A stretch of DNA of 62,000 nucleotides, from NCBI RefSeq assembly GCF_964340395.1, contig NC_135552.1:16357194-16419193 (forward strand), read 5' to 3'. Shown one piece after another: positions 11,209 through 29,548 of this stretch. The position numbers were made by a program, and so were the translations under genes. The stretch comes from Glandiceps talaboti. Taxonomy: Eukaryota; Hemichordata; Enteropneusta; Spengelidae. Each line of letters starts with the position of its first letter. The first letter of the stretch is position 1. The notes below the pieces were generated by a model, which saw only the letters and a list, made by a program, of their open reading frames with translations, was not told where the DNA came from and did not search any database.

Positions 11209-14200
11209 CATTTATTTATCTTGCCTGTTTACGTATTACAACACTAGGTGTTTAGGATGTTCTTTATCTTAATTTTGACTGTCTATTGATATTGCTGTAA
11301 AGAGCAAACACTCTTATATGCATATCTTAAACAATTATAAAGTACAAGAATTGAAAACTTTAATTCGGGACCATTTTATGAAACGAATGAACGTTTTGTA
11401 TCATTCGCCATTAGTATCACAATTGAATTATATCTTAAGTTTTAACAACTAAAAATAGAAACTTCTTACGTTTAGTAAAATACGTGCAATCTGGGAATGT
11501 GTCTCGTTTCAACAGAATGGGAAAAATGCTTTTCAACATATATCTGGTACTGACAGATTATTATTTTTCTTTCTTTCTTTCTGTTCCCACGCATCAAAAA
11601 GACAAACCAAGCAAATACGTGCTGAGCTTTTCCTAATAACCCAAAGAACGTCTAGCTTCCCAGTGGAGTACGTGGCATTATGAATAGACGCTAGTCAATT
11701 TGTTTCTTTTTATTCGATTTGAAAAAATAAATGCGTATGCTTTTAGGAGTGACTTGTAAATTGTAGTCTTTTCCCAGTAATGGAAATGTGGTAAATGTAA
11801 TTATATACTTGAGCTAATGGAGGAGAGCGACTTATTTTCAGCACAATTAGTATACATAGCAGTACTTTGTGAAATAATATAAATCAGCAAAGGCAAAGTC
11901 TATTCACAAAGGTAATTACTGCCTCATGATTTCAATTGGTGAAGAACAAGATGACATTCTGGGAGAGATGTTTTTGAAGTGTGAGACAATTTTGCTGTTT
12001 GACAAAAGTGTACTCAAGAAAATCTGCAATTGGTTACTTTGGAACATATGTAACTCAGTTCCACCAAAACATCACAAGAAAAGACAACCGTGATATCCAA
12101 TACCTACTGTTATTTAACAAACAACAGCGATTTTCAATTTTCAACAAGGTGGATTTGTTAATGTTCTGTTCCTAGTTAGTCCTCTCTGACCCCGACCCCA
12201 GGGCTCCGACACCTCCCCACCCAACTAGTACTCTATCACTATCCGCGTCTTACTCTCTAATGAGGGGAACCTGCACTACATACATAATATTACTAATCAA
12301 ACATTTCAGTGTTCTTGAAAATATTTCTTCTTCGAGCTTAAATCAGTATTACATGCGCTTCAGGTTAAAATGAAGTAGTGTATGTTTTGCCTGCAAACGA
12401 CTTGGCGCCAACGAATTGGAATTATCTTTGTTGGAATGACTTTCTTAATGTAGCATATGCCAATATTCTCTGTCTGCAAGTACAGTTGAATCATGAATAA
12501 ACATCATAAGATTGCTTAGTGAATAATCCATATACTGAAAAGTAAAAGCTCGCAAACGTTCAACATTGCTATCCTGCTATGACCATCACAACTGACTGTG
12601 CTGCATGATGAAAATACAATCAGTATTATTTAGGCAGCTATTGAGAATGTAAACTATGCCTTCAAATCAATTGTCTAGTGTGCAGTCGGAATTAAAGTTC
12701 TTAGTATCTCGACTTTCCTGGTTAAATCACTCATACCCTATTGTCAGACTTACAGCTAATCCTCTATCACACTCATGGGTAATCACACCACGCAAACTCT
12801 CATACAAGCCTCTCTTACACCCAGATCGTTCTTGGTCCGCTAGCCGGGGATAAGCTCACACTGAGATCGATGGTTTGGCTTGCCAGAATCACGGCACTCA
12901 TTCCAATCCCCAGGTCTCTCTCTCCTTCTCCTCTCTAATCTGAAGACTGGAATCTTTTTATTCATATTTATACTCTTTGAATAACAATGAAATCATACGA
13001 TTCTAAAATTACCATATCACCTCATATTAAAACTTGCTGAAGCTTCAATCCGTGCCATGCTCCTACTTGTAAGATCACTTGGACATTAGCCAATATGGCC
13101 AAAATAGTGTAACTTCAGACCTAATTCCTAAATATGCTATATTTTCAAACGTAACATCGGTAAACCATAGACGTTGGTCAGACCAACGACAACGTCCATT
13201 GGGTGAACCAACCCAATATTGATGCACTCGTACTCAGGCCATCACCGTGAACTCTCATTTTATGAATCTGAGCGCAGAAAACTTGAACTTTGAATAAGTC
13301 TGCTATCATGTTGACATATAAATATCACAATTGGAATGAGTACTCACTTTATACTTAATCCTTGGCGATATAGATCCGACGTAAAGGGAATGGTTCCAAA
13401 GACTGTGTAGAAGACCGTTTTATATCGACATGAAACGAGTATACAACAATTGCAACTGAGAGCTGGGTTGCTCGATCGAAACTGGACTCCGTGCGTGTTC
13501 GTTAGAAATGGAAATATCTACAGGCAAGTCTCATACAACTCAAAATAACGACTTTCAAATCATGCGCATATTAAGGTTGCTAAATTACGACTGTCGAATT
13601 ACTGGGCATGCTGGGTCGCTCCAAGCTATGTACACTCATAAGTTATTACATGTTCTGTGTTCCTTTTTAATGCCTTTCCTGGGTAGGTTTTGTTGCCAAC
13701 TCGGACATACCATATATCCGTGGATATTGGATTTAATAAGTTGTGCGTGTAATCTATAAACTCGTGGCAAAATCATCAAAAGAGATTTCCTTTGCACAAA
13801 GAATAGTAATGTTTGCTGACTGCCCTTCTGCCTGCGAGGGATATGATTATTATTTGTATTTTTTTTTTGTAACTCCGGGATAGTCTTTTCTAAACATAAT
13901 TGTTATCACCAGGAGGGAATTTGATCATGAATGAATATAATATCTTGCTCTTCCCAATTTAGTATCTGTTGTCACACATTCGCATTTCGTTTATTAGAAA
14001 TAAAATTGTTGTAGTCACAACACTCTTTCAAATGAAATTGTAAATTGAATATATGCAAATTATTGAATTGTGACTTTCTTTTCCCTTACTAACTAGGTAC
14101 CTTTTTGCAAAATCCACATTTTGATCAGTTAAAATCGTCATGTAGACATATATCCATTCACAAATGAAACGACTGAACAGCTTCTGATCTTGATGAAGGT

Positions 14201-16644
14201 TACTACGTCTTAATAAGAAGATCCCCCGGGTATAAGCAATATTTACTCGCTGTAAAATCAGGAGAACCTTTTCAGAAAGGAACTTCAATAACAACGATGT
14301 AAACTGAGTGTCATTAGAAACACAGGTCGCTTTGTTAGTCTAAAGGATAAGTCTTTAATTGTGACTATCATGCAATTGATATCTGATGGACTTGATGAAA
14401 ACAACGCACTGCAATACGTAGAGCATAGATACTGCAATAGATGCTATCAATCCCCCTGTTTTAAGGCTTTAATTGTCAAAAGAATGTGTATTCTGGAGAT
14501 ACAGATATTAAAGGTTAGGATTAAAGTGATAGAAATGTCAAGGAATTATAACAAATGACTCACTGAAATCAGTATCTGAGGTCTGCTATACAAACCAGTG
14601 TAGTCACAGTGAATAAATTTTTACCGGCGTTCGCATTTGCCTCCAACGTTTCCAATACTGCTGATGTCTTGAATTGCTTTGAATGTCCCTGCTGTCTATG
14701 ATGCTTATAATATCATTGATGTCAACGTGTAGTCGTTCCAGGATGTGATAAACTACTTGATCAAAGTAAATGTACTGAATTCTACTTATGCTTGAAATCC
14801 CATATATTTTCATGATATACAATAACCGATTTACTCGTTTTCATTCTCCATTCTTAAGAGAGTCGACAAATTACTTTATTTATTTCAATTGAGTGATTAC
14901 GATTCGAACGTGATGTTTTATCTCCCTTTTCAATGTTTTTACCATTAACAGAAGAGAGGCAATTACCTAAACGGGTATCGATTGTAATACAAATTACCAA
15001 CCGGTTGAAAGAGGGCATGATAAAACGTTAAATACACGCTTTTCAGTCTTGAGTAACGCCAACTCAGTAACCTTATTACTCTACTTATTTAAGTATTCAG
15101 TCAGCATTGTCGTAAACACTACTATTTTGCGGCACCCGTTCAAGACGCATTGTTATTTCGCAGTGTCGCCGAAGAAATACCAGGTCTGTTTTGCGAGATT
15201 GTCCGTCAGATGAAATGATATGTCGAAAATGTATGCCAAAGAAATGAAGAGACAGAACAATCTACTTGAAGACCACCTAGTACATTTAATTGACATTTAA
15301 TTCAAAGAGTTGATTAGGGATGGTATCATATGATAGTAATAGAAACAGTAATAATAACGGTAAAACATGAAATATTGGATATATTGGGATGGAACTTTAT
15401 CGTGTGCGCTCACAAAGGTTAACAAAATATCCAGTTCACTAACCGTTGGTTTGTATTACACAAGTGTAAATTACAGATTGTTCTATGTTTTTGATTGTGC
15501 ACTTTTATAATAGGTATGACATGACTAGTCATCAAATAGTAATGAGAGGTTTTCGGATTATCTTCATTAAAATTAAATAACAATAAAAATATGTATTGAA
15601 ATACATTCTAACATTGACGCATCAATGACACAGACGAAAAGAGAACTGCATGTCGTGTCCACGACAACCAACGTCTGGTAATCAGATTGATCATTATACA
15701 ATTCAACTATAACTGATGGAATAAGTATTGGTACTGGCAGTTTGGCCTTTAGGTCTTCAATTCAATGCATAAACCGTATTGCCTTAGATGGTTATGGCGA
15801 CAGACCATATTGCAAAGCCAACGAAGATCCCTCACAAATAGGAATAGTATCGTCCTGCTTTGTCATTTTGTCGAAACATTTATCTCCGCACGTTATCAAT
15901 GAGTTTTCGAGTATGCCTACACCGAAACCGCTTCCATTTAAAGCACAAGCTGAGTCTGTACGCATATTACTCAAGTGAAAATACTTAAACAAAACTACAT
16001 TCCGGTATATAGTTAATATTGATGCATGCCTCCTATACTATTAAAATTGTCTTCCGGCATGGTTAGAACAGTTGATTGCATAATACGGATACCTTGAATA
16101 CTTTTCATACGTATCATAAATTACGTCATCGGATCGTTTATGGGGTACTAGTATATCTTAATACCAAGTTTGAGTTTAGTCAATTGCGACGGTAGTTAAC
16201 TGTGCTTCAGAAAGTCATACAGCGAGTACCTTTAAAATATGCAGTAAAAACGCCTCCCAAGTATACATATAAATCCAGCTTGGGCCCATTAATGTCTATG
16301 ATATTTACGAATTTAAAGGTTTTACTTCCGGTGCGGACTATTTCAGTATTTTTCCGGCCAGAAAAATCTGCTAAATTTTAGGATCACTATAGTGACCACT
16401 GCGTCATAATACAGACTGTACAATTATAAGTTATAAACATAACACTAAATATACTATGAACACTAAAAGCTGCGATTACTATATTTTCAATACCTAATAA
16501 TATTTCATGTGTCTTCCTGCACTGTGTATAAAGTAAGGCCATGAAAGTCTGTTAAATCAAATAACCTGCACTAAACCGCAATAAACTTTACTTTTCGGTC
16601 ATAATTCCGTGACGCGTTTTGCTTGGTCTTGTAGTAAAAGCAAG
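11209..16644. other. AT-rich non-coding stretch, 11.2-16.6 kb
   Basis: No gene recognised. The ORFs at 12656-12853, 13508-13759, 14028-14294 and 15742-15978 have no identifiable domain or neighbouring exon. Nothing repetitive within the window was found here apart from short TTTC and A/T runs. Confidence 0.5.
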
Positions 16645-16657
16645 CCCCCCCCCCCCC
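16645..16657. repeat. Poly-C run
   Basis: Thirteen consecutive C residues followed by GCGCTTGG. Similar C (or G) runs of about 9-13 bases occur at 5305-5316, 32793-32802, 39383-39394 and 45238-45249. Such runs are slippage-prone and their exact lengths may be unreliable. Confidence 0.9.
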
Positions 16658-18948
16658 GCGCTTGGTTGTTTGTGAGAAGTCTGTAAGCATTATTAATAGC
16701 TAAATGTATCATGAAACTTTTATCACAAAATGTGTAATTCACATAATCTATTCTATGAATGACCGTGTCAGCTGAATGTCAACTTTACTTAATTGAACCC
16801 CACGTTTAAAAGTCAATGATGTTTCGATGCGATTTGTACACCTATCATGCATTTTAATATTATAAAGACGGAATGTGATTTATACTTAATACACCGATTT
16901 AGCTAAATGCGTGTTTAACAATAACAAAAGAGCGGAAACAATTATTATATCCCACATCCTCAAAACAGAAAAACAAACATACACAGTATGTGAAACCTTC
17001 CTGCTACATGTACTGTTACACGTACGTCATATACATGCCTGGCGTTGCCACTCTGTTTGAAGTTCAGTATCATATGAACCGTAACTAAATTGTTACCGTA
17101 AGTCTTGCAAACTAGATGTTGTTTACTTCAGAGTTCCACGCTCCTAACATTCATTCATCCGTGAGTATTCCTTCTTCGTCATCCATCCATTTATTCATTC
17201 ATTTACTTTAAAGGGGTTTATAAGGTTTTGAGCGGTACTTATGCTGCGTGTCTAAAAATCACTCGCAGTATTCTCTTTATTGAAGCATGGGTGACTATCA
17301 CTTGTAATATTTATACGTACAAAAAATGTCGAGGAATCCAATCTAGGCAACAAACAGTTCTAACAATGGCAGAATGTGGCTGTAATGTCATAGAAGACGT
17401 GCATTGACATTAATAAGTTATAACGTATAGTTTAGTCGAGATTTTATGCATGTATTTTCACGTAAGTAAAATGACTGTTTATAAAACCAGCTTGGCCACT
17501 TTAGCCCTGTACGTTTTCCGTTAAGTTTTATATGTTTCTACTTTTGTACTTTGAGTAGTTAACAATACACGATACTAGTATTGAGTTCATTAAAGTTGCG
17601 TTTCTATTCTATCTTATGCTTTTCAACTATTTAATTTCCGGTAGAAGTAGTGTGATGTGAGATGTGAGATAATTTCGCAATATCAATGTAACAGTTGCCA
17701 AACCAAACTTAATGTGATATAAAACATTCATGTCTTAATATAAGTTTGACCTAAAGCTATGATGCTGAAAGTTTGTGCTACTGTGAACGTCGAGATTTCC
17801 TGAATCAACTAAAAATTACCTAGTCACAATCAAAAATATTATTAGAAACGTGTTTTCCCAATTTTAAATAACAGATTGCATCCTTTGTGTAAACCACCTT
17901 AGATTTACAGTTATCAATCATCGCTAATTCAACACCATTTCCAGTTGCTTTTATCCTTCTGCTACAGTCTACACTGGAGATTGGTTATTCTTTAATTACA
18001 TACTTTACATTCAGCTTGTTAGCAAAGCATCAATGATAAGAAAATTGAGAATGCGGATTGACATAGCTGCCCTAACTACATCAAGTAATGGCTTACTGTA
18101 TCTGTTGTCAATATGATAGAGAGTTTTATATTTGCAATAAAAGATACAAGCAATTCAATCTATTCTCATCGACAGTTTCAATGCTGTACGCCTGTTGTGA
18201 CAGGACATGATAATTTCAAGTGAACTCTGTCTCGACACAGATTGATTTCAATATCTTGTTTACGTAACTTGATAGGATGTTGTTTGGTTCGCCTTTTGCC
18301 AACTGTTATATTGTTAAACCTATCAAATCTATCATTTCTATTATGTAAAAGAATGGAGAAAGCTTTTTCTATGTTATATTTATACTCTAATTTCTTATTT
18401 ACTAGGTTTGTAATTTGTAATTGGTCGCAACGAATTTTTCAAATTAGTCGAATCAAGTCAAGTGATGGAAATTTAACTGAATCATCAATTTCCTAAACGT
18501 TTTACGAAAATGTTACGAAAAAATATGTACACTGGTGAATAAGTGCAATCTATATTCAAAGTCGTGTTTCTGTTCTTAGTGCAGTTTTCGCGAAGAAGTA
18601 TGTAATACCTCAAGCCGTTTCAACAGCTTTGTAGAAATACAATACTTGTTCTCTTGTAAATTTCTGAAAAATATACGCATAATAATGTCTACACGGGCGA
18701 AATAGATATCAATTTCTGTAAAATGTTGTGTGTTTTCGAATTTGGCGAAGGCATTGTAATATCTCACACACCGTTGCACTATATTTCATACTTATTTTGA
18801 CGTAACTTTATATATGCCAATGCCTTAAGATTGAACGTGGTGATATAAGAACACATCAATTTTTATATTTTAAAACAGTTTTACCGTTTTCGCCGAAGGC
18901 ACACTTAGTGCCTTGAACACCATTTTAAGAACTACGGAATATCTGAAC
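16658..18948. other. AT-rich non-coding stretch
   Basis: No gene or repeat recognised. A short CATCCATTTATTCATTC tract near 17182-17210 is the only low-complexity feature noted. Confidence 0.5.
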
Positions 18949-19006
18949 ATTTGTCGATGGGTAATTTGATTGGTTTAATTTGTCGATGGGTAATTTGATT
19001 GGTTGT
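18949..19006. repeat. 29-bp tandem duplication
   Basis: Two adjacent near-identical 29-bp units, each starting ATTTGTCGATGGGTAATTTG and continuing ATTGGTT. The near-identity suggests a recent duplication. Confidence 0.85.
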
Positions 19007-20813
19007 AATTTTAACTCGCAAATGGGTGTTTTTCAGCTATTACTTCACCTGGACAACAACTGCACATTTTAATAACGAGAACATCTTTAGGCTACATTGT
19101 CTCTTTTTAGTGCACCTAACATGTACACAGAATATGACTGCAAGCTCTAATTCTGTATCTAATAGTCATCTTATTATATTGTAGCATATATTATATAACC
19201 TATGAACGCAAATACCATATGCTATGGACAGGTTATTTGTCTTCATTCATTCACCTACAAATTAGCATTGCTTAAGTCAATACATTCTCCTGTCCATACT
19301 CCATCGGACTTACTCAGGTATATATAAGCATAACCACCAACCTATAGTTCTGAGAGCTACATAAACTAGTAACATTAATTCTCATAATCGAACTAACACA
19401 AATGGCAGGCAAGGCTGTAAAAAATACACATAAAAACAATTTTTTAGTAACATGCTGTTTTATAGAAAGAAGCAGTTCGGCGCAGTGTAATAACCGGCTT
19501 CTTGTACATGTGAACATGTACGAAAGTACATGCAATTGTTTGAAGAGAGTCACAACCGTGTTACTACTTCATATGCCTCTAGGCCTTCTGTGTAGGGTGT
19601 TAGGTACATATGAACAATACATTCAATCAAGTCGTTTAGGTTTTTACAACCAGCCCGCAGACACGACTAACAAAATATCGTGATCACTTGGCTGTTATTG
19701 CTGTGAAGATGTATCGATGTAAACATCATTAAAAACGGGGAAAAGAAACGTTATTATTTCTCCTCAACATCACTAATAAAAAAAGGTTTTATTAGAACAC
19801 TTATTTTACATTTGTTTCAAACAAGTATCTTTTTATGGAATTTGTGATATAATTGTCTCCGAAACAAGATTTCAGTCACAAAAATGAGCGATTATCTTAA
19901 CCATTGTGCTGAGCACCTCATTCGTCAATAAATAATGATAAAAAACTAGACAGTTGTATCATGCTTCTTCTATACTCCTAGCTGTATTTAGTACGTCATA
20001 ATAAAGCTAATACATATTATTCTTGTTCAGAAGGCTTGCACACCTACAAACTCTTTTCACATCTTGATAAAATTCTTAAATGTCACCGCCGTGTGCTCTT
20101 AGCCTCATGCTACCTTTTTTCGTTTATCCGTGGTAGACTAATGATGAATGACCAATTCTCGTGATGAATAAACGGGCTACAATTGATATCATTTTAAAAT
20201 CTACAAAATATGAAAACAATATACAGGAAACCAAACTCTGAGTATGGATTTATGTAGAGTAATTAGTTCATTTCTAAGTCAATATTTATTACTGGTAAAT
20301 ATATCTCGTCTTTGGTAAGGAAAAGTTATTTTTCCAGTAAAGCGAGTACAATAATGGTGTGTGTTACGACACAGTTTTTAAGTGAATATTAAACAACAAT
20401 CTCATTGCCGATTATTGATCATACATATCACTGCTCTTTGAACAGTCTTACTTCGTTTCTATGGTAACCCATTCTTTCGTGATAAGTAAGTAAAAAAGAA
20501 ATCAATGCAATACTATACTAAAAGTTAAACAAGACGAATGTTGAGAGACACGGGCGTCTTTAATCAGAATTGAATTGAGTGGATGAGTACTTGCACTTGT
20601 AACATTGTTTAACTGTCCTCTAATATAACTCGGCCTATTCATTCTAGTTTGATGTAGTGTAGACTCTCGGTAACACTGGAAATTAAGTTGTAAAATAAAT
20701 TCTATATCCATGATATTAACAGTCCGTAATGCTTTTTCTTAATAGTATGGTTGTAGGAAACGGACCGTCAATCTTCATTCTATTGCTTTTGTTTACTTCA
20801 AAATTTCTTTAAC
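19007..20813. other. AT-rich non-coding stretch
   Basis: Contains only short ORFs on both strands with no recognisable domain. No repeat shared with other parts of the window was noticed. Confidence 0.5.
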
Positions 20814-21012
20814 CTACTCATTCATTCATTCATTCATTCATTCATTCATTCATTCATTCATTCGTCCATTCATTCATTCATTCAATCCATCCATCAATCC
20901 ATCCACCACTCATCCAACCTTACATCCATCCATCCATTCGTTCGTTCGTTCGTTCATTCATTCATTCATTCATTCAAGTGTTCATCCATGCATTTATTCA
21001 TTCTTTCATTCC
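20814..21012. repeat. (ATTC)n microsatellite with ATCC and GTTC interruptions
   Basis: About 200 bp of ATTC units that drift to ATCC (20884-20938) and GTTC (20938-20955) and back. The variants differ by single bases, the mark of an old, internally mutated array. Confidence 0.92.
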
Positions 21013-21161
21013 AATTTTTTTACTTTCGATACATATACTACTTTAGGCATATAATGTTGGATAGAAGTATTCGAGGAAGCGTGAAATTCAGTGCCTCCAT
21101 TCACTGTCAATTTTCCACATGTTTACGACACCAACATACGTTGTAAGGAAGAGAGAGAATG

Positions 21162-21162
<1 letters not shown>

Positions 21163-21244
<82 letters not shown>

Positions 21245-21252
21245 TAGACAGA
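21163..21252. repeat. (GACA)n microsatellite
   Basis: About 22 GACA units with AACA and GATA single-base variants. The 96-codon ORF on the minus strand through it (VCLS repeats) is a translation of the array. Confidence 0.95.
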
Positions 21253-23982
<2,730 letters not shown>

Positions 23983-24079
23983 GAATCAGGATTGTAACGT
24001 GAACTTTACAAGAACATCGATAAAATCCCCAAAAATAGCGCCAATGGCGTTGTAGCACAACTGTACATTTTGAAAACGT

Positions 24080-24560
24080 TTATTCACATGGTGAGTCGTA
24101 ATAGATGTACATGTTAATTTACTGAATGACTATCGAGTTGCCTATCCAACCCTTGTGTAATCTTTGCAATTCATTTGACTGTTACTATGGTCATGTTGCT
24201 AGACATATTTGCATACATTTTTTGAATGTTCATTGTTCATTTGTCTACTAATCCCTGACGTTGTCTTTGCAATATATGTGATCACTTGACTGTTGCTATG
24301 GGCGTAGTCTTGGTGTTAGGTATATTTGAATTCATTTTTTAAAAATGTTTATTCATTTGTCTAAAATCTCTGATGTTATCTTCGTGAAATACGCCACCGT
24401 TTGGCTTTTGCTATGGGCGTGGTCATGGTTGCTAAGGGTATTTGCATACATGTTTTGTATGACTGTTTACTCACTTGCCTACCAGATGATGTTGTTATTT
24501 GACCAAAATATACTGCCTTTGGTTGCTGCTAAGGGAGTGGTCATGGTTACTATCGCCAAT
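24080..24560. repeat. Tandem array of about 115-bp units, roughly four copies
   Basis: Corresponding anchors TGCTATGGGCGTGGTCATGG or variants occur near 24182, 24294, 24409 and 24527, spacings 111-118 bp. Each is followed by a TATTTGCATACATTTT-like segment and a CTCATTTGTCTAC-like segment. Units are diverged, so the array is not recent. It abuts a second array with a different unit. Confidence 0.75.
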
Positions 24561-25020
24561 TGAGTCAAAATATTTTGAAGAAAATCTGCAGAATAACACT
24601 TCTAGAAAAATCTCACCAAGTTTCAGTCTCATTGACGAAGTACTTTTTTAGATATAAGTTTTTGACCAAAAGTCACATTTTTATTAATTTGCATATCACT
24701 GATGAGATCATTATATGCTTAATACTTCATCTATACAACCCAGATGCATCCCCATTAAGTTTAAGCTCAATCTGCTGAGTAGTTTTGGAATTAAAGATTT
24801 TTGACCAAAAAGATACATTTTTAGCCTAATTTGCATATTACTGATGTAATCATCATTTCCAGAACAATTCTTAATATAAACACCCCTAAGAATGTTCCCA
24901 CCAAATGTCAGAACGATCTGCCCAGCAGTTTTGGAGTTTAAGTTGTTTGACCAAAAATCACATTCTTTACACCCATCAAATATCATGGCAATCGGTCCGG
25001 TGGTTTTTGACTTTAAGTTG

Positions 25021-25022
<2 letters not shown>
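24561..25022. repeat. Second tandem array, about 140-156-bp units, running into (CA)n
   Basis: The anchor TTGACCAAAA recurs at 24662, 24801 and 24957. Each is preceded by a block of the type CAGTAGTTTTGGAGTTTAAG, and the first two are followed by TTTGCATATNACTGATG. The last unit is truncated and ends GACTTTAAGTTGTT, immediately before (CA)n. Phrases of the kind 'ATCGGTCCGGTGGTTTT then (CA)n' are common at the 3' side of dispersed repeats in invertebrate genomes, so this may be the terminal part of a mobile family. Confidence 0.7.

Positions 25023-25101
<79 letters not shown>
25023..25101. repeat. (CA)n microsatellite
   Basis: About 39 CA units with one CT interruption near 25060. It directly follows the tandem array and probably belongs to the same repeat unit's tail. 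Confidence 0.97.
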
Positions 25102-25103
<2 letters not shown>

Positions 25104-27480
25104 TGCCATGCCTATAGCACTACTGAACCTTATCAGTTCAGTTGTTCATCAGCTAACAAAACGAGTCATATACAGTAATATAAACGTTCCATCCATGCTA
25201 AACGTAGTAGGAGTGATTCAATTCCTTTGTGAACGTCACATTTGCTATTCCTGACCCCATTTTAATTGTATCTGTTTTCGTAATGAATAAATACAATTTT
25301 AAGTCTCTATCAACAACTGTGATGAATTCAGATCAAGGAGAATCATGACTTTCTAAATCGAATCATCACAGCAAGTGAAGCTGAGAGCGTCAGAAGGAGA
25401 TAGATAAAGGAGTAGTGTGTTATATTCGCTACTGAGATATTCCCTATACCTATCACCAACGGGTTTGTTGACGTAACTTTAGCTTTCACTAGGAAGGAAA
25501 TTAAACTAGATAGCATCTCACCATTAGTGGTGACTGGCACCTGATATACATCAAACTGATCCATCAGTTATATTCTCTTGTAACCCTACATTTAATTGTA
25601 TTTCTACATTTCATCGCCTTCCAACTTTTTTACATTGTCTTTCATTTTCGTATTATAGCGGAAATCGACCTTTCATTTTACTGAGGTAGATACAAACTGA
25701 GGTTATTGTTGTTGTACCTTTGTTGTGCGAATATAATCACCGTATAATCAAGATAGTGTACGTAGAGACTAGAACCCCAGAAAAAAAATGTTCACTGGAA
25801 GATGATGGAAGTTATGAGAAACGACACCCCACTGTGAGTATAATTAAAATCACATCTATTCAATAGCTTACATTGATATGTCGCAAGAGTAGTTATACTG
25901 CGTTAGTTAGCGTCTAGTTTTAGTTAGATGAAAGTCGGTATCCGCTGTGACAGTCGTACTACTGAAACATACGGATTTGGATTTAGCTTTGTTCGGTGAA
26001 CCTTTTGAAGTGATGAACAATTAATGCTAGTATTAACAGACAAAAACATGGCAATCAATTTAAAAGAATTCACCCATATGGGCTTACATCTTTTTCGAAA
26101 TTTTTTTTATTGCATTCACTCTTGCGTAATTGATGCCTGTCACAAGACTTTTTTTACAATACAATGAAACAAAGGAATTATATATTACGTGTTCGAAACA
26201 CAGACAACACCGTGACGGTGTCAAATAATTACTCACCATCACGACACGACAAGCATAGACAATCATGACATTATTTTCGCAATAAAAGGGATTAAAATGA
26301 AGGTGAAAATAAATTGTTAATTTCCTCATACACCTCATTATGCAACAGGTTTTATAACCCAAAGGTTGCAGCTATTTGAGGACGTAACGTTCCGTTTTTA
26401 CTAATACGAAAGCCAAGGAGGTCTATTTTCCAAACTCGATTTAAAATGTTGAGTTTGAAATTATTTTATTTCATGCGCAAGAGTGAATTACAAAAAATAA
26501 ACGTTTAGTTTCAGAGTAGCTAGGCGATGTCTTTTTAAGAAAGTTCAACTTAGACGGACTCAGGACATTTTATACTATAAGATACTAGTATTACGCCTAC
26601 GCAGGTACATGTAGCCTACATAACCACAAGTCTCTCGTGGATTAAAGTTTCCAAACTCTCTATTTCACTTATTTAATAACAATGTCAATATTATGTTTAC
26701 TGTGTGGAAATTGACATTGTTGTTCATTGCCACTTACTCCTTTAAGTGTAATCAATTTCTCTTAAGCAGTCAATTCAAGGTGTTGCCACTAGCAACTGTT
26801 TAACATTTCCTCTCTATCAATCATGACGGTTCGATTGATACTGTAAGGCCTCCCTTTTATTTCCTTATTTGTTATTAATTAATAGGAAGCGATCTACCTA
26901 GGTGGGCTTTGGATGGCCATCCAAGGAAATGAACGGTCACGAAAACTTCAAAGTGCATTGATCCGTTTCATTGCCGATTGTTTGTTAGTATTTTAAGGTT
27001 TTGATGAAAGTATTAGAAACTTTAAAGGACGGAGGTCATCATATACGCATGTCCGTGTGAAGTGATGTGTGTTCATTGACAAAGGTGGTGGTTAGTTGTA
27101 TAAGGTCACACCGAGCGTGCTATACGGAATCTATGTACGACAGTTTAAGAGCAAATTTAACTGAGATACGTTGACATCTTTTTCTACCCGAGCTGAACAT
27201 TTATAAAGCACGACTTTCCACTTAGAACTGCAACGGAGACAATTATGTGGTCAAGTATTGTAGTGATGATATGGTACATTGCATAGTCTTTGAAACGTTG
27301 TAACTGTAATTATAACTTATACGTCTCGGAGAAATGTCTTCGTAATACTTGATAGTGCTCTCAAAGGAAAGATTTTACTTCGAGCAACACAGAATTGTAG
27401 TCCCCTGTGAGAAAACATAAACCAGGCGTGAAAAAATTATAGTTAATATTTTACGAGAAGGAATTGGAGGAAAAAAAGGT
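25102..27480. other. AT-rich non-coding stretch with a possible TIR pair
   Basis: No gene recognised. ATTCACTCTTGCG at 26114-26126 and its exact inverse CGCAAGAGTGAAT at 26477-26489 could be ends of a small element of about 375 bp. A palindrome TTGGATGGCCATCCAA lies near 26908-26923. Neither is strong evidence alone. Confidence 0.4.
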
Positions 27481-27625
27481 TGCACAAAATACATTCTAGT
27501 ATCGGGCGACGGTCCGGGGAGATTGCATTTAATACTTTTAATGCATTTTTACATTCTAGAGATGCACGAAATATATTGTAATATCGGGTCGACGGTCCTT
27601 GGAGCTTGCATTTAATACATTAAAA
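27481..27625. repeat. Diverged 82-bp tandem duplication
   Basis: Two copies start TGCACRAAATA at 27481 and 27563. They share ATCGGG(T)CGACGGTCC and a GCTTGCATTTAATAC-type block. They differ by several substitutions and a one-base indel. Confidence 0.7.
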
Positions 27626-29304
<1,679 letters not shown>

Positions 29305-29548
29305 GATGAAAAACACACGAATTATAATTAATTAGTATAAGGCTTGAGATTTTAGTTTCTAATTGACTGTTCGATGAATTCTTTCTCACCAATTCATTAT
29401 TTTGTGTAGTAGCTTATTTTTTTATAGATGAAAAACACACGAATTATAATTAATTAGTATAAGGCTTGAGATTTTAGTTTCTAATTGACTGTTCCATGAA
29501 TTCTTTCTCACCAATTCATTATTTTGTGTAGTAGCTTATTTTTTTATA
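29305..29548. repeat. 122-bp tandem duplication, one mismatch
   Basis: Copy 1 is 29305-29426 and copy 2 is 29427-29548. The only difference I find is G at 29373 versus C at 29495. Both start GATGAAAAACACACGAATTA and end TAGCTTATTTTTTTATA. Such identity in neutral AT-rich DNA implies a very recent event, or an assembly artefact. Confidence 0.93.

Noticed and set aside
24345-24778. Pair of adjacent 72-codon plus-strand ORFs
   Set aside because: They lie wholly within the tandem arrays at 24.1-25.0 kb and repeat with them.
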